From Perca fluviatilis (taxonomy: Eukaryota > Chordata > Actinopteri > Perciformes > Percidae): 64,000 bases of DNA. The DNA lies in assembly GCF_010015445.1 (NCBI RefSeq), contig NC_053119.1, forward strand, positions 26,132,383-26,196,382. Reading direction: 5' to 3'. The notes beneath the pieces are model-generated. The model was not told where the DNA came from, did no database searches, and saw only the letters and a program-made list of their open reading frames with translations. Made by a program: the position numbers and the translations under genes. The first letter of the stretch is position 1. Each line of letters opens with the position of its first letter. Shown piece after piece: positions 1 through 12,469 of this stretch.

Positions 1-226
1 ACGATAATTTGTTTACCTCATTTGTTTGGATACCGTCTTGCCTGTCTCCCTCCATTCCCTTCCCAATTTCACTGATTCCAAAACAACTGTAATAAAGAAT
101 CCGCTTTGATCTGAAAAATCACCTCCTTTTGCTGAATAAATGAAACCAAGGAGAAAATGTTTAAATGCAATCTACCCTAAAACTGGATTTGCACCTTGCT
201 CTCTGATTGTGTAAGGGTATAATGTA

Positions 227-941
227 TAGAGATGCACCGATTACAATTTTCTAGGCCGATTCCGATATAGGATTTTTCATTGAGTTTGACCTGCCAATAA
301 CGATTTTAGCCGATTCCGATAAAAACATTTCTAACCACTTTACAGCACACACAAATATGTATTTTTTATCTTTTCTTCAATACAACATTTTACATTTTGC
401 ATAGAACATAGAAAATGTTTTCCTGTTTTACTGTAAAGTGCAATGTTGTTTTATTTAAATAGGGACAGATACAAAAAACATAGATTATTACATAAAGAAC
501 AATCCGATGCCTGTATCACAGTGTTTATAGCCATGGCTAATTCGCAACACGTGTCCCTAGAAGGGCTTTTAACAGTTAAAATAATAAAAGGAGTCAAATT
601 TTTACAGTGAATACAATAAAAAGGTCCAGAAACCAGTTAACAGCAATAAAAATAAGTGTAGTAAATAAACACATTCACTCGAACTCACACAGATGCACAC
701 CTCACATACACACAGCTATACATTTCATATGGCATGATCACACTGCTGCTGCTGTATGAACCATGCTTTTGATAGTTATGGAAGAACCATTTCCTTCTTT
801 TCACATCAAATATCCAACTAAAAAAATTATATATTTAGCAAACTAAACTTCTGTATGAAAACAGGTAATGGCAATAAAATAATAAATAAATAACAAATAA
901 AACTAAATTTAATTTAGCGTTGCAGTATAAAGATATTTCTC

Positions 942-978
<37 letters not shown>

Positions 979-1778
979 CTATTGCAATCACTTGTACATC
1001 AATTCAAGGGGTGTTTGAACGTCAACAGTAACGTTACCTGAAAACAGCGTGTAGTTCCTTTTTTAGCAAGTTTGCTTTATTTGTCATTGTGCATAAATAT
1101 TAACAATATACCGTTGTTGTCAACGGGATTATCTGCTAACGTTAGCTACCGGCGATTACCTCGGAACAATCCAGCAAGTAGACGGTACCCTAGGGTGCGG
1201 TTGCCTGAAACAGATGATTTAACGTCACCGCTCATTTTACACACAGTTTAGCAACAAAACTAAACGCTGAGGGAAGATTACTACGTTTTTAATGTTGGTT
1301 TTGAGGGATATGCATCTCCACTAAGCTGGAAAGCGTTTTAAACGGTAACGTTAATACAGCGTGTCGGGGAATACAGCGTCTCCTGCAGCCAGGCGTCAGA
1401 GGGGTCGCAGCGTTCGCTAACGTTAGCTTCATGTCTCATATGGAGTCTGACAAACAGTACATTTATCAAATTCAGTGTGCCCAACGCTATTTTCCGATAA
1501 ACTGTAGCTCTCATATTTCACGGGACCCGCGTGAGTGCGGTTTTCATGTTCCAGTTGTTCAGCCTCAGAGGGGAGAGAGAGAGCGGCTGACTGTTCGCCT
1601 GAGATCAGTACAGCAGACGGCTCTGCAGAGCCGTGTATAATTACGACTTTATGACATTTCATAAACAGCTGAAGGCATAAAATCGGCATACGTCAGACTG
1701 ACCGGCCGGGCATGGCCATGTGATCACGTGAAAATCGGCCAATTCTGGTCACCAGCCGGTCATCTCGGTGCATCTCTA
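227..1778. mobile_element. Non-autonomous hAT-like DNA transposon (~1.55 kb)
   Basis: The ends are a 14-bp perfect inverted repeat, TAGAGATGCACCGA on the left and its complement on the right. The flanking 8-mers, ATAATGTA and ATATTGTG, agree at 6 of 8 positions and look like a decayed 8-bp target duplication, as expected for hAT elements. Subterminal GGCCGATT-type motifs occur near both ends. No transposase is recognisable inside; the small open frames at 1.4-2.1 kb have no family features. The interior holds a (CA)n tract. The termini resemble those of the element at 4049. Family assignment is by inference from the ends. Confidence 0.7.
944..975. repeat. (CA)16 microsatellite
   Basis: Uninterrupted CA dinucleotide run inside the hAT-like element. 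It may have expanded after insertion or be part of the family consensus. Confidence 0.95.
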
Positions 1779-3243
1779 ATATTGTGCTGCCTGTTGCCTG
1801 ACTCTTGTCAACTCAGGACACTGGAAAGGTCACCCCAACTAAAAAAAGAAAAGGAACAAAAAAAAAAACACAATACCGAGCAATGGAAGTGGAGGAAGCT
1901 TTTAGCGAATGCCATTTCCTTGTCAAACCAGGCCACTTGAGCCACAGAAACTGTGCTGTGAAAACGGTCACCCAACCTCGACGTGGACAGTCTAAGTACG
2001 TCCTCCGGGGTCGATCAAAGCTCCACCAGATCAAAGAGCAAACACCACAGAGTAGCCGTGCTCAACTTCGTCCCACTTCAAGCCTGACTTTCCTGCCATT
2101 GTTGAGCCAAAAATAGCAGGTCACTTCAACTTCCAAGTTTTGATCTTACTATGTAACTAAAAGCTCTTTTGTAGATTATAGTAGGGGCATATGTTTCTCA
2201 GTACACGTGTCTAAATGTTAAGATGCTCTCATATTGAAATTTCATAAAGATTGCATCCACCTACATGAAGATATTAAATAAAGAACATGATGCTGATAAT
2301 TATATCATATATTACCTACGTACAATCACTGCAATGAAAAATAAATAGGAAATCCACTTCTTTATGCGTTGCGATTGATCTTTCGCTTCATTGTGCAGTT
2401 TATTTTTGTTCTTCCTCTGAGTAAACACTGCATGAGTCACTGCATGAGTCAACTAGCAGCACATCTACCCTTAACGGTTTATCTGATCTATCTATTATGA
2501 GCAGGCGATGCTCCAGGGAACCAGGTGAGACTCCCCTTTGCCTCGCCTCAAAACACAAAAACCTCATATCAGTCTTTCATTTGAAATAAAATGAGTGACA
2601 GCTTCGAACCTCAAAGATTGAGACAGCGAACTGTATATCATTCTCATAATGACCTCCATACACACAATAAGGTGATAAGAATGCAATGTACTTTGTATGC
2701 AAGATAAATGTTCAAGCAGCATAGATGGTCAAACTGACAGCCAAATCCATGTGAGCTTTCTTTAATACCCTCAATAAATAGAGAAAAGATTAAAAGCATT
2801 AGAGTTTGACGGGAAGAAAACCACCTATGAAAACACAAAGCAGTCGACCAACATTAGGAGGCAAACTTTAACAAAGAATTCATTTTTAAATCATTTCTCC
2901 TCTTCTTCAAGTCCCCCAAGCACTGTCTTTTGAAGTCGGAGGAGAATGTTTGACTGAACTTCTTTCCTGAGAAAATAAGACTTCTTAAGCACTAAAAGTA
3001 CAAAATGTGTCTATGCACCTATGCAAAGCCGTTAAGGAAAATGGCCTTATCTAGTGTATGTGTATCGTGGAAGAAATTTTGCACTGTTATGTCATTATAG
3101 TTACATTTAAATAATTAGTGCCCCATTCACAGAGTCCCTTTATATGGACAACATTTTTTTTTTTTTAAGAACTAACTGCTAATATATTCTTCTAATAAAT
3201 TCTTCAACAATCCCAAAAGGAGAAGCTAATGAGTACTGTTGTG

Positions 3244-3291
<48 letters not shown>

Positions 3292-3377
3292 CATTCAACA
3301 TTATTTGCCAACATATGCGTTATTACTCTTACATATAGCACATATGTTTAAGTATATGTATAAGTGTGTCTTGACTC
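1779..3377. other. Non-coding AT-rich spacer
   Basis: No gene is seen. Open frames here are short and without recognisable protein features. The stretch contains an A-rich run near 1856, a T-run near 3158 and the TG tract listed separately. Confidence 0.6.
3246..3285. repeat. (TG)20 microsatellite
   Basis: Uninterrupted TG run followed by ATGTGTC. Confidence 0.95.
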
Positions 3378-3824
3378 AAGCGTGATTTATACTTCTGCGT
3401 AAAATCTATGCCGTGGCTACGTATGTAGGTACTCGGAGACACGGACCTACGTGCCTGATGTGCACCTCTCGAAAAATGTAACAACACGTCGCGGCGACGC
3501 ACGTCGTGTCTTGGCAGCGTTGCATCCCCCGCTTAACTATTCCCGCTACAGATTTCCCACCGTGAGAAAGAAAGCACAGGGGAGACACTTTGTTTCTCTC
3601 ACTACGACTCAAGTCGCTACTCACTCCGAAGCTAATCACTGTTGCTCTCTCACTTCTCCCTCACTCTACCACACGCTCCCCCACACACACACACACACAC
3701 ATGCACACACACACACACGGCAGCTCGACGCACACAGCAAGGCACAAGTATAAACTTCAGGCCACTTACGTAGGTTACGGCGAAAGCTCTGCGTGGAGCC
3801 TCCGCAGAACCATAAATCACGCTT
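3378..3824. mobile_element. MITE-like element with 13-bp inverted ends
   Basis: AAGCGTGATTTAT at the left end is matched by its exact complement at the right end, and the similarity continues loosely (ACTTCTGCG against CCGCAGA). The interior is GC-richer than the flanks, CpG-bearing, and includes an ACAC tract near 3682-3718. No obvious target duplication and no coding sequence are seen, so the superfamily is not assigned. Confidence 0.6.
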
Positions 3825-4048
3825 AATGCATGCATGTGTGGACACAAGCTCATAAGTAGCTTGTCAGATAGAAAGATGTGGTGCTGCAATTAGAATGACT
3901 CATAAATAATGTTCCCCGCTGGCAGGAAGTAGAGGTTTAAAGAACAAATACAATAGTACTGTGGTGGAATTTCCAGAAACACCATGTTGTGGTATGAGGA
4001 GACTAACGGGAAAGCTTAGACAACATCAGGTCATTCATAGGTCACAGG

Positions 4049-4324
4049 TAGTGATGCAACGAAATGAAAATTCTTGGCCGAAACCGAAAACCGAAAAAGA
4101 GGAAACCAAGACCGAAAACCAAAACCGAAACACCGAAGAAATTAAGCCAATTATTAGTACCATTGCATTTATGGCTATGACTGTGTACTAACTTTACTAA
4201 AATCATGGCATTGCAATTGTATAAATGAATATTAAAGTTTAATTAAAAAATATCTAGCAGAAATATGGCTACAATCTGATAGTCACATACAGTATACAGT
4301 AGCCTAAGAATAGAATAGCTTACC

Positions 4325-4367
<43 letters not shown>

Positions 4368-4901
4368 TGAGGCACTTTGTTGCAGGATTTCACTGAACAT
4401 ATCAGACAGCGGGGTGCATGCCCCTCATCTGGTGCAGAGACAAGTCTTTTTTTCTGCGCTCTGATCTCCTGCGCTGGGAGCTGCTCCGTCTCCGTCTCCA
4501 CGCGGGTTCTCTGCATCCATCGCGGCCTGGATCATTTCCCGTGCGCCCTGCTTTATTTCCGCATCCAAGTAATGGTCTTTATAACGCGGATCAAGTACAG
4601 TCGCGATGAAGTGCAGAGGATCCGAACAGATCTCACTGAAACGTGTGCTGACAGACTCTAAAAGCCGTACTTTTCATTGTTTTCTCGCGGTCCGTCTCAA
4701 CCTCTTTGCCTAGGAGACGCTTTGCAGGTGGAACGGATCGGTACTGACACACGTGCAGGTCGCGGTTTCTGTTTGCGTCATCACAACATTTTCGGCCGTA
4801 TTGTTTCGGTGATAAAAGTATTTCGGCCGAAAACCGAAAATGCCCTTTTGGGCTATTTTCGGCCGAAAATATTCGGTGGCCGAATATTCGGTGCATCCCT
4901 A
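4049..4901. mobile_element. Non-autonomous hAT element with perfect 8-bp target duplication
   Basis: GTCACAGG occurs exactly at 4041-4048 and again at 4902-4909, directly abutting ends that read TAGTGATGCAACGAA and, inverted, TAGGGATGCACCGAA. An 8-bp duplication with a short inverted end is the hAT signature. Subterminal copies of CGGCCGAAA-like motifs crowd both ends, as is typical for transposase binding arrays. A (TTA)n tract sits at 4326-4368. No transposase frame is present, so mobilisation would have been in trans. Confidence 0.85.
4326..4368. repeat. (TTA)14 trinucleotide microsatellite
   Basis: Uninterrupted trinucleotide run inside the hAT element at 4049-4901. Confidence 0.95.
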
Positions 4902-4909
4902 GTCACAGG

Positions 4910-6699
4910 TCAGGGGACGAAAATATTTGGCCAGTCTCTAGTAATAACCAAACCTGGTCATGTATAATTAGGTTCGTCTCTCTACAGATTCAGGGAATCA
5001 AGGCAGTTGTATGATAAGGGGATGGTTTGTCTCAGGACTGTCTCCTTTTGGAGGTCAGTGGGCCTGTCATACTTTAGCATACTTCCTGGAGAGAGATGTT
5101 AAAGGTTCATCATGAGTTTAAATACACCTTCAGGAAGACAGGGACTTCAGAGAGTTGTGACGGCACTGAACAATAACACATGATGGTTAAACTGTACTGC
5201 CTTGCTTAATTGTCTCCTCAATCGAGTGTTCACTAAATGCTCCTGTGTAAGTCATAAGTCTCCCGAACCTTCTTCACGTATGTGAAATGAGTTGTGCTGC
5301 TCCGGAGTTTTTCCCTTAACAAGTACTGTGGCGGTGAATCAGCCATACGAACGATGAGGTTGTTGTTGTTTTTATCCCGCGATGGGACTGCTGTTCTAAG
5401 GAACCAGCGTGCATTGCTATCATTTACTCATACAGTTAAAAAGGACGGAAAGGACAGGATTCGCTGCATTCATTTACATGCACCCGCATACGCACACACA
5501 CAGAGACCACGATGCTGAGTGTGGTGCAGCCGTGAGGTGAGGTAACTCTGATGACTACGGCGAGCTGCAGCGAGTCAGGAGTCAATCCCAGTCCCAGTCC
5601 CTGGGCTGTGACGGGACTACCTCAAGCCTCCAATGCGGGCTCTAATGAAGTAATGAAGAGCAGACTGGCAGGTTAATGGAAGCCAATCGACCAGAGCACC
5701 ACCAACCGCAGGAGAACAGGCGGAATACTAATCATGTAGGAGCCTCCTCTCTTATGTTCTGCCTAATCTGTTTTTGTCCCCTGCTTCTAAAACTACTGCA
5801 CTATATACTGTGCAGATAAGATGGCGGAGAGCAACTTCTATAACCTCCGGAGAGGACAGAGATAGAGAACGGTTTTTGGAGTGTTAAGTCTGTGATGGAG
5901 TGTATTAAAAAACCACAATAAACAAGGTTCTTATCCCAGGTTGATGTGGGTGTAATCTGTAAATAGAGACAGGGATTGGGAAAAAAACTTTCTTTGGCTT
6001 CCTCTACTTTGGAGAAATGAGTAATACGTTCACCTTGTCTGGCTGCCCTTTATAAACTAATGATATTCTAAACTCTATAGCTTTCAGCGAACTACAGCTG
6101 CCGGAGCTCTCATCTCCACTGTACGGGTGCAAATTTATATGTATGGGCGTGTTCCTGTGCGTATATGCATGCAATATAATATATGCATGTGTGTGCGCGT
6201 GTTGTATCTCTGAGTCTCATTTTATCTTTGATCAAGACTGACAACAAGCACTGGGTTTCGGTTCAAGGCGGTGCTAGACTGTATGTGTATACAGTAACAG
6301 AATGGGTAACCGGAATGAAAGAACAGAAGTGGCGGCAACAACGCTGCAAAGGCAAGTTAGGGCAAGGCGGAAAGAGATAACTAAAATAGAGGCGGTTAAG
6401 TAGGAGGAATGTAGTTTAAACCAATGTGAAAAACAAAGTCAATATCAAATAATCAATAAATAATAATATACGCTTAACAGAACAATCAATACGATATCAA
6501 ATTTCATTTTTATCAGTTTTCTATATGTTGTTTTTACCTCGTCTCCTTTACAAAAAGGCGCAGCCGAGCACAATTAATACTCACACACAGCAGGAAAAAA
6601 AATAATATGATTCATGATTACAGATTTCACTTTAAAATGTGCAAAAGAAGGTCAAACTCTATTTTTTTTTGTCTTGGTTAACATTCAAAGTACAAATTT
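4910..6699. other. Non-coding spacer
   Basis: Unique-looking sequence without a supportable exon. Open frames are under 80 residues and lack splice-site support or family motifs. No clear repeat ends were found. Confidence 0.5.
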
Positions 6700-7010
6700 C
6701 TAGAGCAGCAACAATAAAATATTGTTATTATCGATTATGTTTTACTTTTCAATAAATCGATTGATCCTTGGGTCTATACATTTTTTTTTTAATAAGTATA
6801 TAAAATTGTGCCCATGACAAGTTCCCAGAGCCCAAAGTGATGCCTGTTTCATCCAACAGACATACCCAAACTAAAACATATTTAATTATAGAATATGATA
6901 TAATCCTCACATTGTAGAAGCTTGAGAAATAAAATCTTGATAAATGTTTTTTTTAATCACTGAATGACGATTAAAATTATCGCTGAATATTTTTCTGTTG
7001 ATTGACAGAA
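6700..7010. mobile_element. Degraded element rich in ATCGAT motifs
   Basis: The left part (GAGCAGCAACAATAAAAT, TTATCGATTATG) and the right part (AAAATTATCGCTGAATATTT) resemble the ends of the better-preserved element at 32618-33569, which also carries ATCGATTA-type termini. Ends are eroded and no target duplication was found, so boundaries are approximate. Confidence 0.4.
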
Positions 7011-7239
7011 CTACTTAAGTAAGTAATCTGATATTTTGACAAAAAACAAGCAACTAAAGTAGTAATAATATATTTTTGGTACTGGAAAGCCTTGGTGCGG
7101 ACTAAATAGCATATTGCACTTGCAACAGATCTTTTAGCAATGGTGTCATACTAACCCTATATTGTTAAAATCAACTCACTTATGCCTTTTGGACATTTTA
7201 GAAATCTGATTGTGGACCTCCAAACTTCTACTTGTAATT

Positions 7240-7460
7240 GCTTTACATAGTTTTATTTATTTTTTATCCTGAATGTCCTGATCTGTCAAATTGTTTTTCC
7301 ATTTCGGAAAGTTTTAGTGTCTTTCCATGTTGTTATGATGGTGTTTGCTTCATTCCTTTTCTGTGTTGTTTTCTTTGTCTATGTAATTTGATGTTATTGT
7401 AAATGAGCTCGGCTCCTCAATGATCTCTCGAGTAAAAAAAAAAAAAGGTTGAATGAATAA
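7240..7460 (+). mobile_element. Probable 3' tail of a non-LTR retrotransposon
   Basis: A T-rich segment ends in TGTAAATGAGCTC, then CTCAATGATCTC, an A-run and GGTTGAATGAATAAA. That order (TGTAAATGAG, a short stem, A-run, GGTTGAATGAATAAA) matches the 3' ends of abundant LINE families in fish genomes. No reverse transcriptase coding remains. The call rests on remembered tail structure only. Confidence 0.45.
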
Positions 7461-8074
7461 AAAATCCAATCTCACCCCAAAGATGCTTTATTGGATTGAA
7501 TCCCAGAGACCCGGCGGAGGTCATAGTCATTTCTGTAAATTAATATAACCTCAAGCCTGACCTACGAGCCTGTTTCTTTGATTCAAGGCAGGGCCGATGG
7601 ATGACTTCATTCTGTTTACTTCAAATTCTTCCCCTGCTGTCAGCATGTCACACCAAATACTCGGCATATCCACTGTTTGATGATTAGAGTTTGTTGATCA
7701 TGTGAGCGCTACAGCGTTCTAGTTTTGTCATAGCTGACAAAAGTGTAACCCTGCATGATCTTCTGTTGTTGCTGCTTTAAGGTTTGAAGAACTGAACTCA
7801 CACATGTCCTTTTGCAAAGCACTGTTGTACTGAGCTATTGCATACTTGTGGCCCTCTTGTTAGCCATCTGCCCTTGACCTTCCTCACTGCCAAGGTGGTT
7901 TTGCTTGCTTAGGTGCACGTTATCTTTTTCTTTATCACACTAAAAATCCCAGGAGGCCAGCTGTGATGCTGAAACAACAACCTCTGGCACTGCAACAACC
8001 ACACTTCAATCAAACTTGCCTAGCTTATGCTCCATGTCCCATCTAATGTGTGGTTTCAACAGCAAATTATCCTC

Positions 8075-8778
8075 TTAAAGTGTAACTATTATAAAGCATT
8101 TTTAGGTTAATACTTGTTTTTTGTGTTTGTACTAGAACATGTTTACATGCTTTAATGTTCAAAAAACCCATACTGCCGCTACTTAATATTTAGCAGTAGG
8201 CTAACGTTAGATTACAGAAAAAAGGCTTCTGAACCAGACACTACCCAATCGGACATGTTTCAGCAGTAATGTGACCCGAAATTGGTGAGAATTTAAAAAA
8301 TTGGCAGCACAGATGACAACTTTTACTGCCGTTAGCATGTAGCATCTATAGTTAGCAGTGGACACTAACGGAATATAGCAGAACTTTCTACAGTCAAAAA
8401 TCGCAGATAAGGCTTTTAAACCAAATACCAAATACTAATACCACACTGGCAGCCAAGATGACATTGTTTACTGCCGTAGCATGTAGCTACATGCGACAAT
8501 GTTAACACAGCAGTAGCTTAAAAAAAAACCACTTCAGTAGTTGCTGCCTGGAGCCAATCATAGAAGGCCGGCTTAGAGTTGCGTAATACTTAGCCAAGAG
8601 TAGAAAACTGGAGCGTTCAGAACTGTTGGAAATCTGAACGTCTCAGCTCACGGGGATTTCTCTAAAATGAATTTACCTTATTATTTTAAGTTTTGGCCAC
8701 GTTTTACATGAAAATACAACATTATAACATTGTAGATGTGACAGAAAATATGGAAAAGCATAATATGTCCCCTTTAAA
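8075..8778. mobile_element. Short DNA element, family A copy 1
   Basis: The left end (TTAAAGTGTAACTATTATAA) and the inverted right end (TTTAAAGGGGACATATTATG) are similar, and the interior motif TTTACATGCTTTAATGTTCA is shared with the copy at 37992-38628 (TTTACATGGTTTAATTTTCA). The copy is diverged and its target duplication is not clear. No coding potential. Confidence 0.6.
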
Positions 8779-8898
8779 CTCGTAGCGTCATACGGATTAG
8801 CTACTTGGAGTAGTTGGCTGTTTGCATCAGTGAGCAAGTTTACCTAATAAAGTAGGGGATTGGAAATGATGGATAGGATCTGAAAATTGCGTGAAACG

Positions 8899-9538
8899 TA
8901 GGGTGACCAGACATCCCGGTTTGACTGGGACAGTCCCGATTTTGAGTTGCGTGTCCTGAGTCCCAACAAAAGCCTGTCGGGACGCTAAAATGTCCCGGTT
9001 TACACCAACCACTATGAAATTGTCCCGGTTGTCAGCGATTACATAGCCGATGTGGTCTTATTACAGCCCGATCATTAATTAAACCCGTGTAGAAAGACTA
9101 ATAAAGCATCCAGCGTATGATTTTAACAGTGTGTGTGTGTGTGTGTGTGTGTCAGTCAATCGTAGCGGTCTGCGTCTGCATAATCTGTGCAGCCAGCGTT
9201 ACAATGTATATTTGTAAACATTATGAAAATATGAAATGAGAAACTCATTCTCTCATTCTGATTGCTGTACTTCCCAATCACTCACTGCTACTTACTACAG
9301 GTCACGGTTTCCTGAAAAGACAATTTATAGGACTAGAAAATTCATGAATATTAACTGAGATACCTCATTATGTTGTGAGCAGTAGGCCTACGTGTGCTGT
9401 TGGCAAAATTGTGTCTGATCTGTCTGTGTCTATGTCTGACGTGGGCATATGTTCAAGTTAAAAAGCGTGTGCGTGCACGAGCACTACGGTCACACGCAAA
9501 GTGTCCCGGTTTTAGTTCTGGGAAATCTGGTCACCCTA
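8899..9538. mobile_element. Non-autonomous hAT element with perfect 8-bp target duplication
   Basis: GTGAAACG lies immediately outside both ends (8891-8898 and 9539-9546). The termini are TAGGGTGACCAGA and its near-complement CTGGTCACCCTA. Subterminal GTCCCGGTTT motifs recur several times at both sides. The 640-bp body has no transposase. The intact duplication and ends indicate a relatively recent insertion compared with its neighbours. Confidence 0.88.
9128..9151. repeat. (TG)12 microsatellite
   Basis: Short TG tract inside the hAT element at 8899-9538. Confidence 0.9.
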
Positions 9539-11051
9539 GTGAAACGATAAGCAAGAATCCAACACTGAAACAGGAAAGAAGGTTTAGAAGGATGAGCAGA
9601 CAAAAGAGTTAGAGAAAGATTGGACAAATTCAAAGCATAGGCACACTCTGTAAATTATTGACAGGGTTGATCTCCTCTACTCAGTGAGTACACTATAACT
9701 CCATCTCAGTAAGGTAGGCCGTGCTCCCCTTCAGCTGGCACCAGCAACGTGATAGAACGTTAAATACACCACTCGCCTCCTCTCCCTCCATCGGGGAACA
9801 AGATTAAAATTGCATATGACGACGAAACAAGAGGCTTTTCAGAACACAAGAGTGGGAGAGAGACAGGGAGATTAAGCGAGAGGGGGACAAGGGTGCAAGG
9901 GTTTAGAATTCAAGAGGGTAGGGGGGAGGAGATTAAACTGGAAGTTAAGGGGGAGACTGGAACACTGGTGGAGACTGTGAGAGGAAGTGGAGTGGGTTGC
10001 AAGGACGAGAGTCTGTGAGAGAGAAGTAAAGGAGAGGGTGTAAGCACACGGTGACAGCCTACCATTTCGCCGGTTGTGCGCATGTTCACTCATTCAATCA
10101 CCCATTACTCAGCCAGCCATTAACTGATTGACTTAGTCACCCTCATTCCCGCTCTATCCCCCTCGCGCTGCAATGCATTTTCAATACACTACTACTTCTT
10201 TACAAGCGCAGAGCTTATAAAGTTTTACAAGGCTCATGGCTTTTTGCTCTGCCATAAGGCATGACATTATAAGACATGGTTGACACAAGGTAATGGAGGA
10301 TGTCAAACTGATGGGGCAGTATAGTTTCTTAATGACACTTTCCAGGGCAACAGCCAAGCATTTGTGCACACGCATACGCAGGGTGATGTGGCAGGGGGCA
10401 GCACAAGTGTAGCAGGCTTCACTGGGGCTACGCTGGCCAAATGGAGCTAGCTAATTATAGCAAAATAAACTGCACTGATCTGTACCATTAGCCAGTCAGT
10501 AATGAAGCAGAGTGGAGGGCTGCTGTGAAACTGATGAATAGGCCTGGCTCTGAGTGCTCCACTCCCTGGCCTTTATTCAGCTCTAACAACACAGCCTTCT
10601 GAAGAAAGAGAGAGTGCAATAAGACAAGAGGCATTACAAGGCTTTGGAGATGAGATAAATAGAGACAAAGATACTGTGACACAGAAGGGCAGGAAAGGAC
10701 ATGGGAGAGATGGAAAGAACGTAATGGGAGAAAAGACAGCAGAAAGAGCATGTAGTAAGAAAGAAAGTGTGCATGTAGGCCTGTTGGGGTATAGGGCAGA
10801 GAGAAAGAGTGATTGCAGAGATGCTTAATGTGCTCTCTCTTCCTCTCTTCTACCCTCTCCTCTAAGCTCTGGTAATGTTTTGCACTCCACTAATAGCTTA
10901 CTAAAGCTGCCACTTAGGAAACATGAAATAACAAAAAACTAAACGCTTTGGATGGAGACAAACATAAAATCAGAGCCCCGAGGCCCAGTGCACTCAAAGA
11001 TTCATTGACAGCCCGAGAGAAAGTGGAATGACCTTATTGCAGCGTTAGGCC

Positions 11052-11072
11052 CCACACACACACACACACACA

Positions 11073-11112
<40 letters not shown>

Positions 11113-11120
11113 CACACACA
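11052..11120. repeat. Compound (CA)n-(CACG)n-(CA)n microsatellite
   Basis: A CA run passes into about nine copies of the GCAC tetranucleotide and back into CA. CpG in every tetranucleotide unit makes this a potentially methylated compound repeat. Confidence 0.95.
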
Positions 11121-12376
11121 TATACAGTATATAGACACACTAATACTTATTGGGAATATTGTTTCCAATCGAATCTTAGAATCAATTTGGAAATGTAAAA
11201 CACTTTGGATCACGGTGCTGCATTCAGAATGAAAGGCATTGTGCTCATGTTTATAACCTCTACAGTAGTATGTGTGCAAATATGACAATTTTTGGCCTTC
11301 CATTCATGCATATTTATCCCTACAGTACTTGCCATAGTGTGGAAATGTGAAGGGTGCTTAAGTATTCAATAGATTACATACACAATCAGAAAGGCTGTGA
11401 AAGCCAGGAAGTGCCTACTGCTTATCTCTAGACCATATGGGCTCCGATGAGGTTCATATCCCACTTACTCTCTACTTGAAAACACACATATTATCTGCTC
11501 TTGAGGTTTTTAACACTTATCCCACTATTGGCAGCTGAACAGGACCTACAGTAGGAGGGATAGCCTAGAGCTGTGTTAGTCTATAATCTATAATAGACTA
11601 ATAATCTATAATATGTGTTAGTCTATTTCTAAAGGAGAATCACCAGATATAGTGTGCAGTATTGTTTGACTTCTCTGGTAGTACATAATTGGGTATTCAT
11701 TGATAAATCTTGCTTTTTATTCTCGACTGAGCTTGGAATAGATCGTAGGGACTAGTTAGCTGGCAAGTCATATTGGCAAACACTAGAGTAAAAAAAAAAA
11801 AAAAAGCTGATATATTTCTGTCAATCTCCCGTCTAGTTGGTATTTGGCCATAGGCTGCGGAGCAAAACAGTCTGATCCCTCTGCGACCTGCCAACCCACT
11901 CGCCCTGCTCACCTCTAAATGGCTGTCTGCCTCTCCCCATCTCCTCCTGCTGCTTAGCTCCCGAGGTCTCTGTGAACTCCACTGGCTGTCTAGAGGCCTA
12001 CAAGGTCTGCTTTGGCCCTACTCTGGCTTGCCATGGAGACGAGAATGCAAAAGGAGACATTTCCATCATGATCGATGGCACAAGAAAGCACAAAAAAAAA
12101 AGAGGCATTAAATGAAGCTATGGAGCAAGAGAGTGAGCTAAGACAATCGGAAGATGAAGAGATGAACGACCAAGTGACCAAGGTTGATGGACTTTATGCG
12201 GACACACACACCTGCTGTATGTGGTTTACAACAAATGCAAATAACATAAACTCCCTCTAGATGCCTTGTATGTGCAACAGTACATCTTCTTACATAAAGG
12301 CTAAACGTGTCCGGAGTTTTTAGTCTCCTGGGTGTTAATTATGCCCATACGAGCATAAGTACAGAGATACGTACTG

Positions 12377-12379
<3 letters not shown>

Positions 12380-12469
<90 letters not shown>
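12380..12469. repeat. (CA)n microsatellite, ~90 bp
   Basis: CA run interrupted twice by single CG dinucleotides near 12430 and 12438. Confidence 0.95.
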
